Shown piece by piece: positions 1 to 5,936 of a DNA stretch of 13,400 nucleotides (position 1 is its first letter; each line of letters opens with the position of its first letter). A model generated the notes under the pieces. It was not told where the DNA came from. It worked only from the letters and a program-made list of their open reading frames with translations, and did not search any database. The stretch comes from Acholeplasmataceae bacterium (GTDB lineage: Bacteria > Bacillota_I > Bacilli_A > Acholeplasmatales > Acholeplasmataceae), in NCBI GenBank assembly GCA_030656435.1, contig JAUSOA010000268.1, positions 1 through 13,400 of the forward strand. The letters run 5' to 3'. The position numbers and the translations under genes were made by a program.

Positions 1-52
1 TATAAGTTTTGTGTTTTTTTTCAAGTGTATGCATGGTAATATAAGAGACACA

Positions 53-61
53 TGATAAAAT
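53..61 (+). promoter_or_regulatory. Candidate extended -10 promoter of the lipoprotein gene
   Basis: TGATAAAAT matches the TGnTATAAT extended -10 pattern seen before several other genes here. No good -35 box precedes it. A second possible -10, TATAAT at 102-107, lies closer to the gene; the two are alternatives and sequence alone does not decide. Confidence 0.35.
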
Positions 62-105
62 AGTATCAATAAGAAATCATATTACTAATTAAAGTGGGGA
101 ATATA

Positions 106-141
106 ATGCACAAACTATCATTTAACTATGGAGGTATGTAA
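106..141 (+). CDS. Possible 11-residue leader peptide (MHKLSFNYGGM)
   Basis: An ATG at 106 follows a GTGGGGA Shine-Dalgarno-like run (94-100) by 5 nt and opens an 11-codon frame that ends with TAA at 139-141, two bases before the TTG start of the lipoprotein. The lipoprotein ribosome binding site GGAGGT (130-135) lies inside this frame, so translation of the peptide could couple to or modulate the downstream gene. If the TATAAT at 102-107 is the real -10, the frame is not transcribed. No homology is claimed. Confidence 0.25.
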   Translation: MHKLSFNYGGM

Positions 142-143
142 AA

Positions 144-1199
144 TTGATTAAAAAAATAATACTTGTTTTGATGTTGTTACTAACTCTTTCAGCTTGTATA
201 GAAAATGAAGATCCAAGGTTAAATAGACCCACCTTTATAGTATATAAAGATGGTTATATTCGCTTCAATGAAATAGAAGAAGCGGAACAGTATGTTTTAT
301 TAATTAACTTTGATGAAGTTGTTATTGATGAAACAGAATATTTTTTTATAACAGAAGGCGAATTTATTGTTAGTGTTAAATCAAGAGCTACTGGCTATAA
401 AGACTCATTTTATTCCCAAAGTATTACTTTTACGATTTCTTATCAAGCACCATCTAATGTTTATTTAGATGGATATAAACTAAAATGGACTGATATGAAC
501 GCACTTTCTTATGAAGTTGCTGTTAGTGGAAGTACATTTTCTTATGTTTTAGATGTTAACAGCAATCAAGTAGAAGTAAATCCTTATTTAAGTGATTTAA
601 CAGTTAAAATTAAAGCGATCTATCCATACAGTGAATCAGAATTTACAAATGAATATTATTTTCCTAAAGATGAATCAATAGCTAAAGAATCAAATTTCAG
701 TTATAGTATTAACTCAAATTTTGATTTAGTTATTACGGGTGTTATTCAAGATAGTTATATAAATTCTATTAAATATAATGATGAAGATATTAATCAAAAT
801 AATGTTTATTTTGAAAACGGAGTTCTATATTTAAAATCAGAATATATAAAACTATTTAACGAAGGCATGCATGAATTATTATTATCTACATCAAGAGGTA
901 ATTATTTAATAAAACTTAATGTTATAGATACCATAAATCCTTATTTAGTTTCATATCTAGAAAATTATATCTCTTATATTTACACATTTGAATTATTTAA
1001 TGGAGATATTTTAGGTATAAATGGTAGTGGTATTACAGTTGATGATTATCATATAAATGGTAGCAGACTATTAATCGATTATGATTTTATTTATTCAAAA
1101 TTTGAAAATGATGAAGATTTAGAAAGTTTTATTTTATCATATAGTATTGAAATAGGTGACGATCTATTTATTGGATACTTTTCAATTCTAAGACCTTAA
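144..1199 (+). CDS. Secreted lipoprotein with fibronectin/Ig-like beta-sandwich domains
   Basis: A 351-residue exported lipoprotein. Residues 1-17 are a lipoprotein signal peptide (two lysines, a leucine-rich core) ending in the lipobox L15-S16-A17-C18, so Cys18 should be lipidated and the protein tethered to the outer face of the membrane. Residues about 30-95 and 100-170 look like fibronectin-III/Ig-type sandwiches, with phrases such as 'YKLKW' and 'SYEVAVSG'. A later stretch (about 185-265) has the pattern 'L..NEGMHELLLST.G', which resembles X2/Ig-like domains. The start is TTG, chosen because GGAGGT at 130-135 sits 8 nt upstream and places the signal peptide at the N-terminus. It is followed 18 nt later by a small membrane protein gene, probably in the same operon. 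Domain family is inferred by eye; ligand and role are unknown. Confidence 0.75.
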   Translation: MIKKIILVLMLLLTLSACIENEDPRLNRPTFIVYKDGYIRFNEIEEAEQYVLLINFDEVVIDETEYFFITEGEFIVSVKSRATGYKDSFYSQSITFTISYQAPSNVYLDGYKLKWTDMNALSYEVAVSGSTFSYVLDVNSNQVEVNPYLSDLTVKIKAIYPYSESEFTNEYYFPKDESIAKESNFSYSINSNFDLVITGVIQDSYINSIKYNDEDINQNNVYFENGVLYLKSEYIKLFNEGMHELLLSTSRGNYLIKLNVIDTINPYLVSYLENYISYIYTFELFNGDILGINGSGITVDDYHINGSRLLIDYDFIYSKFENDEDLESFILSYSIEIGDDLFIGYFSILRP

Positions 1200-1217
1200 T
1201 ATTATGAGAGTAGATTG

Positions 1218-1640
1218 ATGAAAATTGGAAAAAGACAAGACAAAGAAATAGATATTCTGATACGATATAGAAAAAGTATCTATTTTGATTATTTTCTTTT
1301 GTTTATTGCGGTATGTATTGCTGCAATCTCAGGGGGACTATTCGTTATCTGGTTTGATAATTTTGGGAAAATTATTGTCATTTGTTTAATCATTATACTT
1401 ATGTTTTTTTCCTTAGTACAAGATTTTTTTGATCTCAGTATTGGCAAAAGAAGATACAGGATAATGATTGATATAAACAATCAAACAAGAATGCTATTAT
1501 TGAAATCATTAATCATAAGGAAAGTCATGGAAGCAACCTATAACCCTTATCTCAAGATGAATTTCGTTGACATATGTAATCGAATTGATGCATTAACATT
1601 GACGAAAATCATTGAGCGCAAACCAAAAAGAAAATCATAA
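1218..1640 (+). CDS. Small two-helix membrane protein, unknown function
   Basis: A 140-residue protein. I chose the ATG at 1218 over the TTG at 1215 because the weak GAGAG (1206-1210) is then 7 nt upstream. It has a charged N-terminus (residues 1-20), two hydrophobic helices at about 22-46 and 51-71, and a basic C-terminal tail (about 74-140, ending KRKS), so both ends probably face the cytoplasm. No catalytic motif is visible and I do not recognise a family. It lies 18 nt behind the lipoprotein gene with no terminator between them, so the two are probably co-transcribed and may act at the same membrane. Confidence 0.6.
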   Translation: MKIGKRQDKEIDILIRYRKSIYFDYFLLFIAVCIAAISGGLFVIWFDNFGKIIVICLIIILMFFSLVQDFFDLSIGKRRYRIMIDINNQTRMLLLKSLIIRKVMEATYNPYLKMNFVDICNRIDALTLTKIIERKPKRKS

Positions 1641-1772
1641 AGATTTATTGATTTTAGTGCCTATGGTTCATGATAGGATAGATTAGTTGATTTAATTTAA
1701 GTATACAAAATATACAAAAATCAAATATTATAGGTTTATACAATAGAAGATTCCTGATTACACGTGAAAATT

Positions 1773-1793
1773 CGTGAACCCATACGGGTCATC
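1773..1793 (+). repeat. Intergenic hairpin element, copy A
   Basis: CGTGAACCC/GGGTCA folds as GTGA (1774-1777), bulged A1778, CCC (1779-1781), loop ATAC, GGG (1786-1788), TCAT (1789-1792). The same hairpin recurs at 2807-2827 (copy B) and 5937-5957 (copy C), each time after a + strand gene and before a terminator. The preceding AAAATTCGTGAACC (14 nt) is identical in copies A and B. Confidence 0.6.
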
Positions 1794-1809
1794 AATATTA
1801 TTATGAAAC

Positions 1810-1840
1810 GCTCTTCTCACCCGTGGGTAGGGCTTTTTTT
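1810..1840 (+). terminator. Rho-independent terminator, family copy A
   Basis: The stem 1810-1820 / 1823-1833 contains a T-T mismatch (1815/1828) and G-T wobbles and is followed by a run of seven Ts. It would end the lipoprotein/membrane-protein unit, although it lies about 170 nt past the last stop. Its left arm TGAAACGCTCTTCTCAC is identical to those at 5968-5984 and 8933-8949. Confidence 0.75.
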
Positions 1841-1892
1841 CTAGATATTTATAGGTAGTTACAGTTCTTTATAAAACAGAAAAACACACAAA

Positions 1893-1910
1893 GTTTATGT
1901 CGACATAAGC
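1893..1910. promoter_or_regulatory. Palindrome TTATGTCGACATAA, possible operator
   Basis: A perfect 14-bp palindrome (1895-1908), extended to 18 bp by a G-T wobble and a G-C pair, lies 27 bp before the next ORF. It has the look of a dimer binding site, but no clear promoter overlaps it and it occurs once in the window. Confidence 0.3.
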
Positions 1911-1937
1911 GAAATCTACACCACTTATTGAAAGTTG

Positions 1938-2177
1938 ATGATAAATTATAGTTTCGATACATCAGATCCAGAAGTTTTCGAGTATGAAATTGCAGATTTA
2001 GAGGTACAAACAGGTTTTAGACAACTCACTCAATATCGAGTATATTTTGAAATGGATGGCAATACATATTATGTTGGGGTGACACAAAGTGATTACTATG
2101 CTTACCAAGTTGGTGATAGAATTGAAGTAAAGGAATATCAAGGATTTTTAAATGCTCCCTATAGAGTAAAAGAGTAA
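1938..2177 (+). CDS. Small acidic hypothetical protein
   Basis: A 79-residue ORF starting at ATG 1938 (TTG at 1935 is an alternative). It is rich in aromatic residues with alternating beta-type sequence and ends with 'GDRIEVKEYQGFLNAPYRVKE', suggesting a small soluble beta-barrel. There is no signal peptide and no membrane segment. The Shine-Dalgarno is poor (AAAG only) and a TGA at 1929-1931 closes the frame upstream, so it could be a remnant of a larger gene rather than a working one. It sits between intergenic element A and the RelB/RelE pair. I do not recognise a family. Confidence 0.45.
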   Translation: MINYSFDTSDPEVFEYEIADLEVQTGFRQLTQYRVYFEMDGNTYYVGVTQSDYYAYQVGDRIEVKEYQGFLNAPYRVKE

Positions 2178-2211
2178 CTAAAGAACAAATCTGATTGATT
2201 ATCAAAAGAAT

Positions 2212-2260
2212 GTAATACAATGTATTGCATTTTTTTATAAATTGTAATACAATGTATTAC
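2212..2260. promoter_or_regulatory. Twin palindromic operators over the relB-type promoter
   Basis: Two copies of the same palindrome precede the toxin-antitoxin operon: GTAATACAATGTATTGC (2212-2228, one mismatch) and GTAATACAATGTATTAC (2244-2260, perfect, 8+1+8). Their centres (2220 and 2252) are 32 bp apart, three helical turns, so both face the same side of the DNA. A promoter can be drawn as TTGCAT (2225-2230), 17 bp, TACAAT (2248-2253), which both sites cover. An alternative -10 is TATAAA (2236-2241). This is the expected layout for autorepression by a ribbon-helix-helix antitoxin. Confidence 0.7.
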
Positions 2261-2275
2261 GGAGGGGTTGATAAG

Positions 2276-2497
2276 ATGTCTATATCCATAAGAATGAATG
2301 ATAAAGAACTAGAACTTATAAGAAAATATGCAGAACTCAATGGTACTACGGTTTCAGAAGTGATGAGAAAAGCAATCTTAGAAAAAATCGAAGATGAGTT
2401 TGATATTTTTCTCTATGAAAAGGCATTCAAAGCATATGAAAAAGATCCCAAAACATACACCTTAGAAGAAGCAAAAACTTTACTGGGTATCGAGTAA
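2276..2497 (+). CDS. RelB/CopG-type antitoxin (ribbon-helix-helix)
   Basis: A 73-residue antitoxin. The start at ATG 2276 is set by GGAGGGG (2261-2267), 8 nt upstream; the longer frame from 2225 would run through the operator. Residues 1-40 fit a ribbon-helix-helix fold: a short beta strand 'SISIRM', then two helices with 'TTVSEVMRKAILEKIE', as in the RelB/DUF6290-type antitoxins of Firmicutes. The C-terminal half (about 41-73) is acidic with tyrosines and would wrap the toxin. The stop codon overlaps the toxin start by one base (TAATG), indicating translational coupling. The twin palindromes upstream are its likely binding sites. Family assignment is by pattern; the pairing with a RelE-like gene makes it strong. 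Confidence 0.85.
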   Translation: MSISIRMNDKELELIRKYAELNGTTVSEVMRKAILEKIEDEFDIFLYEKAFKAYEKDPKTYTLEEAKTLLGIE

Positions 2498-2760
2498 TGT
2501 ATAGTGTTGAAATTAGTGAGTATGCGATTAAGCAGTTTAAGAAGCTAGATAAACAGATTGCATCGATGATATTTGCTTGGATTACAAAACATCTAGAAGG
2601 TTGTGATAACCCAAGATTACATGGTAAAGGACTTATTCAAGATAAAAAAGGTATATGGAGATATCGGATTGGGGACTATCGATTGCTAGCTCATATTTTA
2701 GAAAACCGATTAGTTATCTTGGTTGTTGATGTTGGCTATCGAAGAGAGATTTATAAGTAA
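2497..2760 (+). CDS. RelE/ParE-superfamily toxin
   Basis: An 87-residue toxin of the RelE branch. It carries the typical pattern 'GIWRYRIGDYRLLAHI' (residues 52-67) followed by a beta strand 'RLVILVVDVG' and the end 'YRREIYK'. Basic residues R55, R57, R62, R82 and R83 occupy the positions where RelE enzymes contact mRNA in the ribosomal A site. By family knowledge it would cleave ribosome-bound mRNA; the sequence alone does not prove activity. Length and all secondary structure elements look complete. It starts on the last base of the antitoxin stop codon and its transcript ends at the terminator 2842-2872. Confidence 0.88.
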   Translation: MYSVEISEYAIKQFKKLDKQIASMIFAWITKHLEGCDNPRLHGKGLIQDKKGIWRYRIGDYRLLAHILENRLVILVVDVGYRREIYK

Positions 2761-2806
2761 AACGAAGATTGCCAATAATCCAAAAAATACGTTTCTCGGC
2801 AAAATT

Positions 2807-2827
2807 CGTGAACCAGCACGAGTCACC
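2807..2827 (+). repeat. Intergenic hairpin element, copy B
   Basis: CGTGAACC..GAGTCACC keeps the outer stem GTGA (2808-2811) / TCAC (2823-2826) and the bulged A2812, but the inner CCC/GGG pairing is lost. CGTG/CACG (2807-2810 / 2817-2820) is an alternative stem. The element follows the RelE-type toxin gene and precedes a different terminator from the one after copies A and C. Confidence 0.5.
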
Positions 2828-2841
2828 ATAGCTATCAGTGC

Positions 2842-2872
2842 CCTCATTTCGTTTTGAAATGAGGACTTTTTT
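2842..2872 (+). terminator. Terminator of the RelB/RelE-type operon
   Basis: A perfect 9-bp stem CCTCATTTC (2842-2850) / GAAATGAGG (2856-2864) with a 5-nt loop, then AC and six Ts. It does not share sequence with the TGAAACGCTC terminator family. Confidence 0.85.
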
Positions 2873-2883
2873 ACGGTTATTAA

Positions 2884-3144
2884 GACACTTTTGTAGTTGA
2901 ATTTGAAGCAAGTTCTCAGAGTGCAAAACATTATTTTGAAATACTCAAAAATGCTAATCTGAAACCTCCCCCATTTAAGGAGTCAACACCTGTTTTTCGA
3001 CGTAGCACGTGTGGTATTTGTGGTAAAAAAGATTTAAATTCTATCAACATTTTTGCTCAACCAACATACTTCAATATAGAGTTTAATAAATCACTACTTT
3101 TTGATATAATATTAAGAAAGAAACACAAAATATCAGCAATATAA
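2884..3144 (+). pseudogene. Start-less fragment of a CxxC-containing protein
   Basis: An open frame of 86 codons runs from just after a TAA (2881-2883) to TAA at 3142-3144 with no in-frame ATG, GTG or TTG near its beginning. The composition looks protein-like: an amphipathic N-terminal part (about codons 3-21), a PPPF turn, then 'RRSTCGICGKKD' with a zinc-ribbon-style CxxC, and a basic C-terminus. I read it as the C-terminal remnant of a gene whose 5' part is gone, perhaps lost when the toxin-antitoxin pair and element B arrived. The parent family is not recognised. It could also be chance, since the frame is short. Confidence 0.4.
3082..3110 (+). promoter_or_regulatory. Extended -10 promoter of the TPR gene
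   Basis: TATAAT (3105-3110) is preceded by TGA, giving TGATATAAT. A weak -35 TTTAAT (3082-3087) is 17 bp upstream. It implies a leader of about 120 nt before the gene and overlaps the end of the gene fragment. Confidence 0.5.
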
Positions 3145-3238
3145 CAAAGATAAGAATTTAGCGATTGATAAAGATCGAAATTAACTGGTGCGCTTTATGA
3201 TTTAAAAAAGATAAATCTGTGGAATTAAAGGTGAACAT

Positions 3239-3964
3239 ATGAAATTATACTTTAGATATTTCTTTTTATTGGTTGCAATAGAAATTATTTTACTTACTTT
3301 TTTTGAGTTAGAAATATGGCTTACCATTTTTATTTCCGTCATGGTTTTTGCATCTTCTAATTTTACTCATGTACTCATTAATGCAATCCGTAGAAATAGT
3401 TTAATCAACAAAAAGCGTGATCCTGAAACATATATTAAAGTTATGTTAGAAATAAAGGATCAAAAGTTATCTGGCTATCCTAATGCAATTAGAGATTTGG
3501 AGTTATCAGTTGGATATATCGCACTTGGTGATTTTGAGAAAGCAAGAAATATATTGTTGTCTTTAGAGATGAACCCCTTTAAAAAATCAGCAACCATTAT
3601 GGGCATGTATTATAACCATCTAATGATTTGCGAAATCTATTTAGGGCATTTAGATGAAGCATTGGATATATTTCAACGCGATATCAATCCTCTTGATATC
3701 AAACATAATACGGTCTTAGAAGCAATTAAGACCACCAAAGCTGAACTTTTATTTCATCAAGGTAAATACGAAGAAGCAAAAGCTATTTTTTTACTCTATT
3801 ACGATATATCAAAACATAAGGCATCAAAACTGAACTCACTGTTCTATTTAGCAAAGATTGATGAGATGGAAAATCTTAAAGAAGAAGCGAGAATTAAATA
3901 CCAAAAGGTTGCAGAAGAGGGAAATGGTCTTTGGTTTACAAAAGAAGCGCTAGCCAAACTTTAG
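3239..3964 (+). CDS. Membrane-anchored TPR protein
   Basis: A 241-residue protein with two N-terminal membrane helices (about 5-21 and 26-47), a basic stretch (51-62, 'RRNSLINKKR'), and a cytoplasmic helical domain built of TPR-like repeats. Typical A/B helix signatures are 'GYIALGDFEKARNILLSL' (92-109), 'CEIYLGHLDEALDIF' (131-145), 'AELLFHQGKYEEAKAIF' (168-184) and 'LAKIDEMENLKEEARIKYQKVAEEG' in part (204-228). AAGGTGA (3228-3234) is 4 nt before the ATG and fixes the start. TPR domains bind other proteins; the partner is not indicated by the neighbours. It looks complete and stands alone, with a hairpin (3975-3996) just after the stop. Confidence 0.75.
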   Translation: MKLYFRYFFLLVAIEIILLTFFELEIWLTIFISVMVFASSNFTHVLINAIRRNSLINKKRDPETYIKVMLEIKDQKLSGYPNAIRDLELSVGYIALGDFEKARNILLSLEMNPFKKSATIMGMYYNHLMICEIYLGHLDEALDIFQRDINPLDIKHNTVLEAIKTTKAELLFHQGKYEEAKAIFLLYYDISKHKASKLNSLFYLAKIDEMENLKEEARIKYQKVAEEGNGLWFTKEALAKL

Positions 3965-3974
3965 ACACTTATAA

Positions 3975-4034
3975 AGTCTATCTTATAGAATAGACTCAGA
4001 CTGTTGACAAAGTTCACTATCTTCGGATATTGTG
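3975..4034 (+). terminator. Weak hairpins after the TPR gene
   Basis: AGTCTAT (3975-3981) / ATAGACT (3990-3996) forms a 7-bp stem without a T-run. TATC-TTCG-GATA (4018-4029) forms a UUCG-capped hairpin with outer CAC/GTG pairing and is followed by ATTTTA. Either could end the TPR transcript inefficiently. A TTGACA (4004-4009) in between could instead be a -35 box. Confidence 0.3.
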
Positions 4035-4114
4035 ATTTTAACACCTAAAAGTAGATATAAAAAAAGAGTCTCATTCTGTGCTGATTATCTCATGGATACC
4101 CTATTTGCAGCAGA

Positions 4115-4146
4115 TTTTTATACGCTGTATAGTTATGGTATAAAAA
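4115..4146. promoter_or_regulatory. Promoter and inverted-repeat operator of the Phd/ParE-type pair
   Basis: TTTTTATAC (4115-4123) and GTATAAAAA (4138-4146) are perfect 9-bp inverted repeats with 14 bp between them, so half-site centres lie about two helical turns apart. The right half contains the candidate extended -10 box TGGTATAAA (4136-4144). A Phd/YefM antitoxin dimer could bind here and repress its own operon. Confidence 0.5.
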
Positions 4147-4158
4147 AGAGACGATGAC

Positions 4159-4422
4159 ATGCTTAAAATTATCCCAATTAGAGAACTAAAAAATACTGCA
4201 TCAATTTCAAAGTATGTAGTAGAGACCAATGAACCTGTTTTTATTACTAAAAATGGTTATGGTTCTATGGTTATTGTGAGTATCGAAGTTTATGAAAAAG
4301 AAATTGCTAAAAGACAAATGATTGAGCTGATCAATGACTCGCTCAAAGATATCGATAAAACTGATCAAAAAATTGATGGAACTATGTTTTTAAATGAAGT
4401 GAAAACTAAATATGGAAAATAG
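4159..4422 (+). CDS. Phd/YefM-family antitoxin
   Basis: An 87-residue antitoxin. The N-terminal domain fits Phd/YefM: 'IIPIRELKNTASISKYVVETNEPVFITKNGYGSMVIVSIEVYEK' (given here in outline, residues 4-47) has the characteristic strand, helix with K-N-T, 'PVFITKNG' hairpin and 'MVIVS' strand that form the DNA-binding dimer. The C-terminal part (about 50-87) is charged and would neutralise the toxin. The ribosome binding site is weak (AGAGA, 4147-4151). The gene overlaps the toxin gene by 11 nt, so translation is coupled. The inverted repeat just upstream is the likely autoregulatory site. Confidence 0.85.
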   Translation: MLKIIPIRELKNTASISKYVVETNEPVFITKNGYGSMVIVSIEVYEKEIAKRQMIELINDSLKDIDKTDQKIDGTMFLNEVKTKYGK

Positions 4423-4723
4423 GTTTGTATTATTACCTATAGCTCAAGAGGATTTAGAAAATATATTCTCTTATATTGCAATAGAGTTAGTGAATCCAGA
4501 AGCAGCATCAAATCTAATAGATAAATTTGAAACTAAATTTAATGAACTGTTATTATTCCTATTATCATATCTACTGATAAAGAGTAAACTCATTTTTCAA
4601 ATAGATTTGAGAAAGTGTATCGTGCAAAACTACATTATCGTGTATTTTTATAATGAGATAGAAAAACGAGTTGAAATCATTAGAGTTATATATTCGAAAG
4701 TTGATTATCTTGAAGATTTATGA
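4412..4723 (+). CDS. ParE-family toxin, possibly altered
   Basis: A 103-residue ParE-like protein. The beginning, 'LPIAQEDLENIFSYIAIEL.NPEAA' (8-32), and the end, 'NYIIVYFYNEIEKRVEIIRVIYSKVDYLEDL' in part (73-103), match the ParE pattern of helical hairpin and antiparallel sheet; family members act on DNA gyrase. In the middle (residues 46-60, 'LLLFLLSYLLIKSKL') the family usually has a proline-containing loop of the type 'FP.SYP', whereas leucines stand in those places (CTA/CTG codons, one base from CCA/CCG). The conserved 'R-K' (67-68) is kept. Two point changes could have weakened a toxin, or this may be natural divergence. The stop is TGA. Confidence 0.78.
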   Translation: MENRFVLLPIAQEDLENIFSYIAIELVNPEAASNLIDKFETKFNELLLFLLSYLLIKSKLIFQIDLRKCIVQNYIIVYFYNEIEKRVEIIRVIYSKVDYLEDL

Positions 4724-4745
4724 CAAGAAAATAGGTTTTGAATTA

Positions 4746-4760
4746 CCGAGGATTCCTCGG
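4746..4760. promoter_or_regulatory. Short hairpin CCGAGG-ATT-CCTCGG
   Basis: A GC-rich perfect 6-bp inverted repeat, 22 nt after the ParE stop, in otherwise AT-rich DNA. It has no T-run, so it is a poor intrinsic terminator, though it may pause polymerase or protect the 3' end of the toxin mRNA. It also directly precedes the tandem repeats of the fic promoter. Confidence 0.4.
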
Positions 4761-4770
4761 ATGTTCGTTT

Positions 4771-4806
4771 AACATATAAGAAAACATATAAGATAACATA
4801 CAAGAT
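4771..4806 (+). repeat. Three 12-bp tandem repeats upstream of fic
   Basis: AACATATAAGAA, AACATATAAGAT and AACATACAAGAT follow each other without gaps. Each differs from its neighbour by one base. They end 13 bp before the -10 box TATAAT (4820-4825) and cover the -35 position, so they look like an iterated binding site for a regulator, possibly the winged-helix end of the Fic protein itself. Confidence 0.65.
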
Positions 4807-4816
4807 AAGCCAATCA

Positions 4817-4825
4817 TGATATAAT
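4817..4825 (+). promoter_or_regulatory. Extended -10 promoter of fic
   Basis: TGATATAAT, identical to the boxes at 3102-3110, 6225-6233 and 9040-9048. No -35 box is visible; the third tandem repeat occupies its place. Confidence 0.6.
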
Positions 4826-4849
4826 ATAGATTAGAGGAGATGATCTGAA

Positions 4850-5833
4850 ATGAGTTATAAACCACCTTATGAAATAAACACATCTATATTGAATAAAGTC
4901 GCAGCCATAATGAAACTTATCGGTAGATTTTCAAATACAAACAACTTAAGTTCTAAACCCTTGCTGAGAAGAAAAAATCAAATCAAATCAATTCACTCAT
5001 CTCTAGCGATTGAAAATAACCAATTATCAGAATCTCAAGTTAGAGACTTGATCAACGGGAAGCTTGTTATTGGTCCTCAAAAAGATATTTTAGAAGTTCA
5101 AAACGCTATTAAGGTTTATGAAAGTATTCATGAAATTAATCCATATAACGAAAAGGATTTACTTAAATATCATCGTATCCTCATGTCATCCCTTGCAACT
5201 GATGCAGGTCATTATAGAAAAGGTCAAGTTGGTGTATTTGACGATGAAAAAGCAATATTTATGGCACCATCCGCCGATCGTGTTAAAGAACTTATAAATC
5301 AGCTTTATGACTATTTGAACAACTATGATGAGAACATATTAATCAAATCATGTGTCTTTCATTACGAATTTGAATTCATACATCCATTCAGCGATGGTAA
5401 TGGAAGAATGGGAAGACTTTTTCAAAAGTGTTTGTTAGCTAAAGAAGAAGAACTATTTTATTATTTACCCGTAGAATCTATCATCAAAAAACGACAACAG
5501 TCATATTATGATGCTATATCTCATTCTAATCAAGAAGGTTCCTCGACCATCTTCATTGAATTCATGCTAGATGCGATATTAGAAACCATGCATGAGACTT
5601 TAAAGCAAACCCACACAGAAACAGGAAGTCTTACAATGCAATCTAAGAAATTACTATCTTTTATGGAAGAAGACGTTCCCTATACGACACTTGAGCTTAT
5701 GGATAAGGTGAACATTAAATCCAGAGCATCCTTTAAAATTAATTATTTAGACCCACTTGTGAAAGCAGGCATCGTCGAGATGACACATCCACAAGTCCCA
5801 AATAGTAGAAATCAAAGATACATCAAGAAGTAA
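4850..5833 (+). CDS. Fic-family AMP transferase, class II, with C-terminal winged helix
   Basis: A 327-residue Fic protein. The catalytic motif HPFSDGNGRMGR (178-189) is intact, with H178 as the base and the G-N-G-R loop for nucleotide phosphates. The flap, near 'GQVGVFDDEKAIFMAP' (125-140), should clamp the target. An inhibitory helix with S51-L-A-I-E55-N56 precedes it and fits the (S/T)xxxE(G/N) motif, so this is class II: the enzyme is held off by E55 until relieved. Residues about 265-327 look like a winged helix ('YTTLELMDKVNIKSRASFK'). Family enzymes transfer AMP to a protein hydroxyl; the target is not shown. Start by GAGGAG (4834-4839), 10 nt upstream. Solitary gene, just behind two toxin-antitoxin pairs. 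Confidence 0.9.
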   Translation: MSYKPPYEINTSILNKVAAIMKLIGRFSNTNNLSSKPLLRRKNQIKSIHSSLAIENNQLSESQVRDLINGKLVIGPQKDILEVQNAIKVYESIHEINPYNEKDLLKYHRILMSSLATDAGHYRKGQVGVFDDEKAIFMAPSADRVKELINQLYDYLNNYDENILIKSCVFHYEFEFIHPFSDGNGRMGRLFQKCLLAKEEELFYYLPVESIIKKRQQSYYDAISHSNQEGSSTIFIEFMLDAILETMHETLKQTHTETGSLTMQSKKLLSFMEEDVPYTTLELMDKVNIKSRASFKINYLDPLVKAGIVEMTHPQVPNSRNQRYIKK

Positions 5834-5936
5834 TCATGTATAAAATTGGATTGGTTTTATTAACCTAGAGATTACCAAAACGATACGTGAAATATGGACA
5901 TTTATATCGGTCTAGTCTGACTGACACTGAAAAAAA

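Noticed and set aside
2225..2275. Longer start of the RelB-type antitoxin
   Set aside because: The frame would cross the palindromic operator and the ribosome binding site; GGAGGGG points to ATG 2276.
2710..2931. Minus-strand reading frames over the toxin end and its terminator
   Set aside because: They run through the RelE-type coding end, the hairpin element and the terminator, and have no ribosome binding site or protein-like composition.
4771..4806. Tandem repeats as a CRISPR array
   Set aside because: The 12-bp units abut without spacers, number only three, and no cas gene is in the window.
5911..5935. Hammerhead-like CTGACTGA...GAAA near element C
   Set aside because: The core CTGATGA is not present and no three-stem fold could be drawn.
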